A stretch of DNA of 31,659 bases from the IMG/VR virus record IMGVR_UViG_3300025132_000169, positions 1 through 31,659 of that record; one strand, 5' to 3'. Shown one piece after another: positions 24,113-29,122 of the stretch. The notes under the pieces were generated by a model, which was given only the letters and a program-made list of their open reading frames with translations, made no database searches and was not told where the DNA came from. The translations under genes were made by a program, and so were the position numbers. Every line of letters begins with the position of its first letter. Position 1 is the stretch's first letter. Origin of the DNA: a virus.

Positions 24113-24366
24113 ATGGAAATACAAAGTTTTTTGTTTATCGTGGCAAAACTAATAAGTTAATTTTTGGTAACAAATATTCACGTACTGAAATAGCAGAATT
24201 ATTTGATAGATCAACATCTTTTGTTTCTAACAGATTAAAAAATAAAAAATCATTTACAGACTCTGATTTGGAAATAAGAGAAAGAAAAAAACGATTAAGA
24301 AAACGACAATCGCTATATGACACAAAGAATTTAAGTAGCGCATGGTTAAAGAAAAAACTTATATAG
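24109..24366 (+). CDS. Basic HTH-like protein, 85 aa
   Basis: The centre RTEIAELFDRSTSFVSNRLK (about residues 25-45) reads as a helix-turn-helix, followed by a very basic helix (EIRERKKRLRKRQSLYD). The N-terminal strand pair (TKFFVYRGKTNKLIFGN) may be a small sheet. It overlaps the P-like gene by 4 bases (ATGA). A DNA-binding regulator, possibly of the downstream operon, is likely; specificity is unknown. Confidence 0.6.
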   Translation: MNGNTKFFVYRGKTNKLIFGNKYSRTEIAELFDRSTSFVSNRLKNKKSFTDSDLEIRERKKRLRKRQSLYDTKNLSSAWLKKKLI

Positions 24367-24373
24367 GTGAATA

Positions 24374-24796
24374 ATGTCTGAACAATGGTTTATAAATAAT
24401 CAACACAAAAAAGAATGTTTTAAAACATTTGTGGATGAAATTTGTGAGAGCAATGATTGCGTAACATTTATATGCAAAACAGGTAAACCCAGATCACCCA
24501 AACAGCAAGCAGCACTTGAGGTTTATTTTAGAAATGCAGCAAATATGTTAAATGACGCTGGTTACTATCATCAATTAAATGCAGATTTTCTTAGAGATTC
24601 TATTGAAATACCCTGGACGCAAGAATCATTTAAAGAATTTTGGCGATCAATACAGAACACAATGTACGGTGTATCATCAACCACAGACATACAATCTGAC
24701 AAAGTATCTAAGGTCTATGATGCTATTAACTCAGCATTGAGTGAGCGTACAGGCATACACATACCGTTCCCATCAAAGCCAATGACAGATTTATGA
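24374..24796 (+). CDS. Conserved phage protein in the nin region, 140 aa
   Basis: It resembles a phage family with the pattern 'RSPKQQAALEVYFRNAANML', 'IEIPWTQESFKEFWRSIQNT', 'STTDIQSDKVSKVYDAI' and an ending H-I-P-F-P-S. Members are common near replication genes, but I know no proven function. Its position next to a NinG-like protein is that of lambda NinB, though the sequence does not match NinB. It ends in ATGA overlap with the next gene. Confidence 0.65.
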   Translation: MSEQWFINNQHKKECFKTFVDEICESNDCVTFICKTGKPRSPKQQAALEVYFRNAANMLNDAGYYHQLNADFLRDSIEIPWTQESFKEFWRSIQNTMYGVSSTTDIQSDKVSKVYDAINSALSERTGIHIPFPSKPMTDL

Positions 24797-25197
24797 GTCA
24801 AAAACTACGCAAGAAATGCCTGACTGCTATACAAAAACTAGCAAGGATATCTGCTGCTGATCAGCTTGGTATGGTGCAATGTGTATCATGCGACAAAAAA
24901 TTGCACTGGAAAGATGCAGATGGTGGACACTACATAGCCAAGGGTAGTTCATCATATTGGGCGTTAGAGATAGAAAACGTACACCCACAATGTAAAGGAT
25001 GTAATTGTTTTGGTATGAGTAAGGGCAGCGCAGAAGGACAGTACACATTATGGATGATAGATATGTACGGTGAAGACTTTGTTAGACAAATGCATCAAGA
25101 CAAACGAAAACTAAAAAAAATGTACAAACAAGATTATGAAGATATGCTCAAAGAATTTAATGAATTAATTAAACATCACGAAGAAAGATTATCCTGA
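24793..25197 (+). CDS. ninG: NinG/Rap-like recombination nuclease, 134 aa
   Basis: This is an HNH-type nuclease of the lambda NinG (Rap) group, which resolves branched recombination intermediates. The cysteine pair CVSC (about 32-35), the histidine of DGGHYIAKG (about residue 47), and NVHPQCKGCNCFGMSKG (about 62-80) give the zinc-supported HNH core; the helix ARISAADQLGMVQCVSC precedes it. It is shorter than lambda NinG (204). It is the last gene of the rightward replication operon. Confidence 0.8.
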   Translation: MSQKLRKKCLTAIQKLARISAADQLGMVQCVSCDKKLHWKDADGGHYIAKGSSSYWALEIENVHPQCKGCNCFGMSKGSAEGQYTLWMIDMYGEDFVRQMHQDKRKLKKMYKQDYEDMLKEFNELIKHHEERLS

Positions 25198-25250
25198 CCC
25201 CAAGTTGATAGGCTAAAAAAAGGGTGTAGAGTTGGGGACAAATTAAATAC

Positions 25251-25278
25251 TTGCATTAACTCAGACACTTGTTAGAAT
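25251..25278 (+). promoter_or_regulatory. Sigma70-like promoter upstream of a terminator
   Basis: A -35 TTGCAT (25251-25256) and -10 TAGAAT (25273-25278) are 16 bases apart, so transcription would start near 25285. A strong terminator follows only about 30 bases later, so the primary product would be an RNA of about 55 bases. Confidence 0.5.
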
Positions 25279-25314
25279 AAAAGTCCTTTTTATGATTGTA
25301 TGAAACCCCCTTTT

Positions 25315-25339
25315 AAGCCCCACATGGGGCTTTTTTTTT
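25315..25339 (+). terminator. Strong intrinsic terminator
   Basis: A perfect 7-base stem AAGCCCC (25315-25321) and GGGGCTT (25326-25332) with loop ACAT is followed by seven more T. It ends the replication operon and lies before the basic-protein cluster. It sits inside the frame that opens at 25300, which is one reason to reject that start. Confidence 0.9.
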
Positions 25340-25353
25340 GTTATACTCAAAAT

Positions 25354-25638
25354 ATGGAGAAGAAAAGTTTACTCAAACGTATCGGTGTATCTGGTTACAA
25401 CAAAGCAAAACGCACACCAAATCACCCTACAAAATCACACGTTGTTGTTGCAAAAGTTGGCGATAAAGTTAAAACTATACGTTTCGGACAGCAAGGAGCT
25501 AAAACTGCTGGCAAACCTAAATCTGGAGAGTCTCAAAGAATTAGAAATAAACGAGCAAGTTTTAAAGCAAGGCACAGAAAAAACATAGCACGCGGTAAAA
25601 TGTCTGCTGCGTGGTGGGCAAACAAAGTTAAATGGTAA
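25354..25638 (+). CDS. Small basic marine-phage protein, 94 aa
   Basis: The frame begins at ATG 25354; an upstream ATG at 25300 would place the terminator inside the gene. No SD precedes 25354, but TATACT at 25342-25347 could be a -10 that starts transcription on the A of the ATG, making it leaderless. The protein is very basic, with signature segments KRTPNHPTKSHVVVAK, IRFGQQGAKTAGKP and FKARHRKNIARGKMSAAWW, then KVKW. I recall close relatives in marine phages (DUF6321-like). Function unknown; a nucleic-acid-binding role is a guess from charge. Confidence 0.8.
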   Translation: MEKKSLLKRIGVSGYNKAKRTPNHPTKSHVVVAKVGDKVKTIRFGQQGAKTAGKPKSGESQRIRNKRASFKARHRKNIARGKMSAAWWANKVKW

Positions 25639-25648
25639 GGAGATAATT

Positions 25649-25717
25649 ATGCCGTATCACACAGGTTCAAAAAGCAAACCAAAACCAAAGCCAAAGAAAA
25701 GTAAGCCAAGGAAATAA
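25649..25717 (+). CDS. Tiny lysine/proline-rich protein, 22 aa
   Basis: ATG 25649 is preceded by AAGGAG at a good distance. The product reads MPYHTGSKSK, then a Lys/Pro alternating tail (KPKPKPKKSKPRK). It is too short for domain recognition, but very similar short Lys-rich peptides that begin MPYH/K occur beside the same genes in marine phages, which supports a real gene. Confidence 0.55.
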   Translation: MPYHTGSKSKPKPKPKKSKPRK

Positions 25718-25718
25718 C

Positions 25719-25892
25719 GTGGCAAAAGGTACAAAACATTACTTTGCTGACGGCAGAGAGTACACAGGAGGCACTCACAAGATGCCAAATGGTGAAACAC
25801 ATAGCGGTTCTATGCATACAAAGAACAGTAAAAAGTTGTTTCATTTCAAAAACTTATCAGAGAAAGCTAAGAAAAAAGCTAAAGGTGAATAA
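25719..25892 (+). CDS. Small basic protein, GTG start, 57 aa
   Basis: The start is GTG 25719, 1 base after the previous stop, with AAGGA upstream. The sequence KGTKHYFADGREYTGGTH, KMPNGETHSGSMH and LFHFKNLSEKAKKKAK is a characteristic pattern in marine phages: a G-G-T-H-K-M-P-N-G core and a lysine-rich helix. Histidines (7, 20, 28, 33, 42) could bind metal. Function unknown. Confidence 0.75.
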   Translation: MAKGTKHYFADGREYTGGTHKMPNGETHSGSMHTKNSKKLFHFKNLSEKAKKKAKGE

Positions 25893-25894
25893 CT

Positions 25895-26206
25895 ATGGAT
25901 AAATCAACCAAAACAAAATTATCCACCAGACAAAGAAAACGAGCACAAATAAGTCCCAAAGATCATATCACAGTTGCTTTTCAACAAATAAAAGGAACAG
26001 ATAAAAACTCTGTAAAACAAAACAAATTTGTATTTGCTCTATCACAATTAAAAAAGGCAAAAAGCAAAGAAGAGTTACGCAATTTAAAAACTTTAATTGA
26101 TAAAAAATCAGCGTCTTTAAATAATGAAGAAAAGAAAATAACTGCTGAATTTAAAACTCTAGCTGGTAGTATTTACAATGACACCTTAAAAAAAGTAGGT
26201 GATTGA
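25895..26206 (+). CDS. Basic helical protein, 103 aa
   Basis: ATG 25895 follows 2 bases after the previous stop, with AAGGTG upstream. The N-terminus KTKLSTRQRKRAQISPKDHI resembles the next gene's start (KKKLTARQRKLA), suggesting common ancestry. The rest is predicted helical, Lys-rich (KKAKSKEELRNLKTLIDKK). No enzyme motif. It may bind nucleic acid. Confidence 0.65.
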   Translation: MDKSTKTKLSTRQRKRAQISPKDHITVAFQQIKGTDKNSVKQNKFVFALSQLKKAKSKEELRNLKTLIDKKSASLNNEEKKITAEFKTLAGSIYNDTLKKVGD

Positions 26207-26207
26207 T

Positions 26208-26330
26208 ATGGACATGAATAGAAAGAAAAAACTAACTGCACGACAAAGAAAACTTGCAGCTATGTATGGTGACAAAAATAAAATTACTCGCGGTGATGTT
26301 ATTGCTGCTGCTAAGAAAGGTAAAAAATGA
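26208..26330 (+). CDS. Tiny basic protein, 40 aa
   Basis: ATG 26208 is preceded by AGGTGA. The product MDMNRKKKLTARQRKLAAM, followed by a short DKNKITRGDVIAAAKKG helix, is of a pattern I recall from other marine phages. MNRKK at 26214 is an alternative start. Its stop overlaps the next ATG. Function unknown. Confidence 0.65.
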   Translation: MDMNRKKKLTARQRKLAAMYGDKNKITRGDVIAAAKKGKK

Positions 26331-26497
26331 CATCACGAGTCAATGAAGCTGGTAACTATACCAAACCTAGAATGAGAAAAAGTTTATTTGAAGCTATCAA
26401 ACGTGGTGGTAAAGGTGGTAATCCTGGGCAATGGTCAGGCAGAAAAGCACAGATGTTAGCAAAACAATACAAAGCTAGAGGTGGCGGCTACAGGTAA
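26327..26497 (+). CDS. Small basic protein, 56 aa
   Basis: ATG 26327 overlaps the upstream TGA; the stop overlaps the next ATG (TAATG). The sequence MTSRVNEAGNYTKPRMRKSL, FEAIKRGGKGGNPGQWSGRK and QMLAKQYKARGGGYR is a distinctive and highly conserved-looking pattern known in marine phages. Net charge is strongly positive and aromatic/glycine turns are frequent. Function unknown. Confidence 0.75.
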   Translation: MTSRVNEAGNYTKPRMRKSLFEAIKRGGKGGNPGQWSGRKAQMLAKQYKARGGGYR

Positions 26498-26748
26498 TGG
26501 CACTCAGGAAGCCACAGAAATCGCTCTTAGACTGGGGTAAACAAGATTGGGGTACTAAGTCAGGTAAACCATCTACAGTCGGCCCTAAGGCCACAGGAGA
26601 GCGTTATTTGCCACGTAAGGCTAGACAGGCATTATCTTCTCAAGAATATGCAGCAACCAGTAGAAAGAAAAAGAAAGACACTCAATCTGGTAAGCAAGTA
26701 TCAAGACAACCTAAACGTATAGCAAAGAAAACATCTAAATATCGTTAG
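26497..26748 (+). CDS. Small basic protein, 83 aa
   Basis: Translationally coupled to the previous gene. The pattern LLDWGKQDWGTKSGKPST, GPKATGERYLPRKARQALSS and QEYAATSRKKKKDTQSGKQV is a widespread short family (DUF5872-like), found in phages and giant viruses. The C-terminus is very basic (PKRIAKKTSKYR). Its stop codon overlaps the endolysin stop on the other strand; there is no terminator between them. Confidence 0.75.
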   Translation: MALRKPQKSLLDWGKQDWGTKSGKPSTVGPKATGERYLPRKARQALSSQEYAATSRKKKKDTQSGKQVSRQPKRIAKKTSKYR

Positions 26749-27086
26749 TAAGACCACATAACAGATTCTGTATTTCTGTTATCAACGTGTATAAAAGTTT
26801 TAGCTATACCTATACCATTAAATCCCATCGCTACAGCGTTCTTTACAATCAAGTATCTTTCCATACCATTGTTCACTTTAATATCAGATGCTATGCCTTG
26901 TGCATGAGTACCAGGCTTTGCTTTCTTTGATTCAATACTATGTGATGGGCTTCTGTATCCACTTGTAATTATAAATGGAAAGCCACAAGCATCACGTAAA
27001 TCGTCTAACTTATATAGAAAGTTTGGACACATTTCATTATCGCCTGTTTCTTGGCAATCAAAATCTGATAGCTTAAAGTATTTCAC
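26745..27086 (-). CDS. M15-type peptidase endolysin, 113 aa
   Basis: A D-Ala-D-Ala carboxypeptidase-like (Peptidase M15) fold that cuts peptidoglycan cross-links at lysis. Zinc ligands are visible: His61 and Asp68 in THAQGIASDIKV (HxxGxxxD), and His100 in FIHVDNRN. SGYRSPSHS (42-50) is the typical substrate-binding turn. There is no signal peptide, so export depends on the holin-like protein. Small for an endolysin but complete. It overlaps the upstream gene by 4 bases (ATGA). Confidence 0.88.
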   Translation of the reverse strand: MKYFKLSDFDCQETGDNEMCPNFLYKLDDLRDACGFPFIITSGYRSPSHSIESKKAKPGTHAQGIASDIKVNNGMERYLIVKNAVAMGFNGIGIAKTFIHVDNRNTESVMWSY

Positions 27087-27277
27087 TTTGTAGGTTTTTT
27101 TGATTTGGGTGCAACTTTCTTTGGTGCAGCTTTTTTTTGACGTACTGTTTTATATGCTTCATTTTTATTTGGTGTTGATTTGTCATCACCTACAAACTGT
27201 CCCTTTTCATCTCTGTTACGTACTGTAACGTCTTCTGAATTAGTAAAAAAGTTTACAACACTTCTAAATAAACCCAT
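27083..27277 (-). CDS. Small basic protein upstream of endolysin, 64 aa
   Basis: A short amphipathic/hydrophobic start (MGLFRSVVNFF) precedes a polar region (VTVRNRDEKGQFVGDDKST) and a Lys/Pro/Ala-rich tail (KKAAPKKVAPKSKKPTK). The tail is reminiscent of histone H1-like and cell-wall-binding tails, but no family is recognised. It is coupled to the endolysin and the small membrane protein. Confidence 0.6.
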   Translation of the reverse strand: MGLFRSVVNFFTNSEDVTVRNRDEKGQFVGDDKSTPNKNEAYKTVRQKKAAPKKVAPKSKKPTK

Positions 27278-27279
27278 GA

Positions 27280-27411
27280 TTATTCTCCTATTTCTTTAGT
27301 TTCTGGCCCGAAAAAAAATATAATAACAAACATTCCGATAATTAATCCAATTAATATAACAACATAATACCATCTGGCTTCAGCACCATTGTAGTCTTGC
27401 AACCATCCCAT
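27280..27411 (-). CDS. Small single-membrane-span lysis protein, 43 aa
   Basis: ATG 27411 starts just after the holin-like stop. The product MGWLQDYNGAEARWYY is followed by one strongly hydrophobic helix (residues about 17-35, VVILIGLIIGMFVIIFFFG) and a short acidic tail (PETKEIGE). Position in the lysis cassette and topology suggest a pinholin, antiholin or spanin-like component. Assignment beyond 'membrane' is inference. Confidence 0.65.
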   Translation of the reverse strand: MGWLQDYNGAEARWYYVVILIGLIIGMFVIIFFFGPETKEIGE

Positions 27412-27412
27412 G

Positions 27413-27784
27413 TTACTTTCTTAAAGTCATTAGCTTGCTAACACCACGTATGCCAAAGCTAGAGCTTATGGCTATAAATAGCAAGTATTGATACCAATCT
27501 GGGAGTGTGGATAGTGCTTCAAAGCCAAGATGCACTCTGTCAATGACAGTAGTATCGCCACTTGCTATTGCATACCCAACCATAAAGATAGGGATGCTAA
27601 GAACAAGAGTCCAAAATTCATCTTTCCAGCTCCCCTTTGATGACTCAGCCATGATCTGTTCCCAGTTAGCATCATTCTGTATAACTGAAATTTTGGCTTC
27701 GTGCTTTGCTTTTTTTTCTTCTGCTTTATTTGATAACCATGTACCAACTAGGTTGGATACTGGGCCTATAAGATTATTCAGCAT
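27413..27784 (-). CDS. Holin-like membrane protein, 123 aa
   Basis: ATG 27784 is chosen because GAGG lies 9 bases upstream; an in-frame TTG at 27793 has no room for an SD. After an amphipathic, charged N-terminal half (WLSNKAEEKKAKHEAKISVI), two hydrophobic stretches appear (FWTLVLSIPIFMVGYAIAS and YQYLLFIAISSSFGIRG), the pattern of the 3TM-type phage holins with a conserved K-D-E-x-W-T before the first main span (SWKDEFWTLVL). It makes pores at lysis. It follows the 81-aa gene with a small overlap. Confidence 0.75.
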   Translation of the reverse strand: MLNNLIGPVSNLVGTWLSNKAEEKKAKHEAKISVIQNDANWEQIMAESSKGSWKDEFWTLVLSIPIFMVGYAIASGDTTVIDRVHLGFEALSTLPDWYQYLLFIAISSSFGIRGVSKLMTLRK

Positions 27785-28019
27785 CTTCTTCAACCTCTGG
27801 TAATGGTATTACGTTTACACTTGTTACTGTTACATCTTCACCTACCCATTCTGGACGGCAAAAAGCGTGCTCAAATCCTTGAAAATATTTGCGATCTTTT
27901 GACAACTCTTGAGCTACCCATTCACAATGCTGCGGATTTTTAAAGTAAGTTTTTCTTTCATCATTTACTTCAACACCATCCATAACAATAATCAATGCAA
28001 TAACCAACTTTAGATTCAT
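27774..28019 (-). CDS. Small exported-type protein of the lysis cassette, 81 aa
   Basis: Begins with a short signal- or anchor-like segment (MNLKLVIALIIVMDGV) and continues with a soluble domain with two cysteines (QHCEWVAQELSKD, FEHAFCRPEWVG) that could form a disulphide in the periplasm. The segment before the second cysteine is aromatic. It overlaps the holin start by 11 bases. Family unknown; a periplasmic lysis accessory is plausible. Confidence 0.6.
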   Translation of the reverse strand: MNLKLVIALIIVMDGVEVNDERKTYFKNPQHCEWVAQELSKDRKYFQGFEHAFCRPEWVGEDVTVTSVNVIPLPEVEEDAE

Positions 28020-28318
28020 CGCCTTTCTTTCAACATAATCTCAATAAGCGTTCCTAACTTTTCGTCAGTAGCTTTACTGATTTCAGTTTGTGCAGCCAAT
28101 CCATCAGCAATAGTTTGTATAGCTTGCTCATTAAGTTTGCTACGCACAGAATTATCGGTAGTTGTACTTTGTAATGTTTCAACAACCTTACTAACTTTCT
28201 TAACTTCTTGATCCGTTGCTTGAGCTTGAGCTTGCATAGTTCCCCATGCAATAGCTGCTGGTATAATTGCTGCCATTAAAGGTACAGCCCATGATGGCAC
28301 TTTAACTGACTCACTCAT
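28016..28318 (-). CDS. Small membrane-anchored coiled-coil protein, 100 aa
   Basis: ATG 28318 is preceded by AAGGAG at 9 bases and is preferred over ATG 28336. One hydrophobic helix near the N-terminus (WAVPLMAAIIPAAIAWG, residues about 10-26) is followed by a polar helical, coiled-coil-like domain (DQEVKKVSKVVETLQSTT). This is the architecture of an inner-membrane spanin, but no partner outer spanin lipobox is seen. It overlaps both neighbours, within the lysis operon. Confidence 0.6.
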   Translation of the reverse strand: MSESVKVPSWAVPLMAAIIPAAIAWGTMQAQAQATDQEVKKVSKVVETLQSTTTDNSVRSKLNEQAIQTIADGLAAQTEISKATDEKLGTLIEIMLKERR

Positions 28319-28520
28319 TGACAATTTCTCCTTCATCTTCTACTGGTTGCAATGACTCTTTGATTGCATTTGCATAAGCAGAAATCAATACATTTTTTTC
28401 ATCTAACATCATTTGTAATTGACCAAGTTCTTTTCTTAACTCGTTAATTCTTTCTACATGAATTTTGCTTATGTCAGAAAGATCATCTTCTTTATATTCA
28501 ATATCATCTATAGTAATCAT
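28311..28520 (-). CDS. Acidic coiled-coil protein, 69 aa
   Basis: The centre (HVERINELRKELGQLQMML) reads as a coiled coil, and both ends are acidic (MITIDDIEYKEDDLSD; VEDEGEIVNE). No membrane segment. It lies between a fibre-side protein and the membrane coiled-coil protein and overlaps the latter by 8 bases. Function unknown; it could be a chaperone for fibre assembly. Confidence 0.6.
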   Translation of the reverse strand: MITIDDIEYKEDDLSDISKIHVERINELRKELGQLQMMLDEKNVLISAYANAIKESLQPVEDEGEIVNE

Positions 28521-28521
28521 A

Positions 28522-28845
28522 TTATGCGCTCCAAGGTGTTCCAGTTAGTGTTGGGGGGTTTTTTTGATTTTCTACTTGTTGCTTAGTGCTATTTTGAATC
28601 TCTGTTTTATCTATTTGCTGCCAAGCCCAATCGAGGCAATTTATTTCCGTCACGCTATCCCAGGAAATATAATTTTCAGCCGTTACATCATATTCAAGTG
28701 ATACAGTGCCATAGCTACTGCCTGTGTAATCAACACTATCGACTGTTTCAGTGCTTGAAAGCCGCCAATGTAAAACCACAATTGGCTTTTCTGTGGTGTT
28801 TTCCCATTCGGTCTCAACAATCGACCAGGTGTGTTTTATTGCCAT
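28522..28845 (-). CDS. Fibre-side protein, 107 aa
   Basis: The sequence KHTWSIVETEWENTTEKPIV, VVLHWRLSSTE, then ENYISWDSVTEINCLDWAWQ and NQKNPPTLTGTPW is the pattern of a phage family found beside tail fibre genes, especially in cyanophages (DUF7936-like): a beta domain, then a helix, then a NPP-x-x-x-G-x-P-W ending. Its role, perhaps fibre attachment or assembly, is not established. It lies downstream of the fibre. Confidence 0.65.
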   Translation of the reverse strand: MAIKHTWSIVETEWENTTEKPIVVLHWRLSSTETVDSVDYTGSSYGTVSLEYDVTAENYISWDSVTEINCLDWAWQQIDKTEIQNSTKQQVENQKNPPTLTGTPWSA

Positions 28846-28857
28846 GTATTACTCCTT

Positions 28858-29121
28858 TTATGCGTCTGGGTTGTAATCGGTTGCGGCAGTTATTGCGGCA
28901 TTTATAGAAGACATATCCTCTGAACCCCAATCATCTAGTGCAACACCCATTGAAAGATATCCAGAGCTACGCATGACCCTTTCTTTCTTTTCTGTTTTTG
29001 TCATGTCATTGCAAAACTCATTGCTATCATCTAAGCAATTTGTAATTACGCTGACGCTTCCTAGCATTGCTGAGTACATCTGAGCTTTCTCAGCGTCTGT
29101 TCGCTCTACTACTTCACTCAT
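28858..29121 (-). CDS. Hypothetical protein next to the fibre gene, 87 aa
   Basis: Not recognised. It is acidic, helical, with two cysteines (NCLDDSNEFCND) and a TEKKERVMRSSGYLSMG segment. It starts 1 base after the fibre stop and is probably translated with it; a fibre chaperone or attachment role is possible by position only. Confidence 0.55.
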   Translation of the reverse strand: MSEVVERTDAEKAQMYSAMLGSVSVITNCLDDSNEFCNDMTKTEKKERVMRSSGYLSMGVALDDWGSEDMSSINAAITAATDYNPDA

Positions 29122-29122
29122 A

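Noticed and set aside
25300-25638. Longer frame of 112 codons starting at ATG 25300
   Set aside because: The first 18 codons include the intrinsic terminator at 25315-25339 and there is no SD; the family resemblance begins at ATG 25354.
27784-27793. TTG start at 27793 for the holin-like gene
   Set aside because: GAGG directly abuts it, leaving no spacing; ATG 27784 has proper spacing.
28541-28570. G6-T7 run on the plus strand as a terminator
   Set aside because: No inverted repeat precedes the T run; it is the coding sequence for N-P-P in the minus-strand gene.
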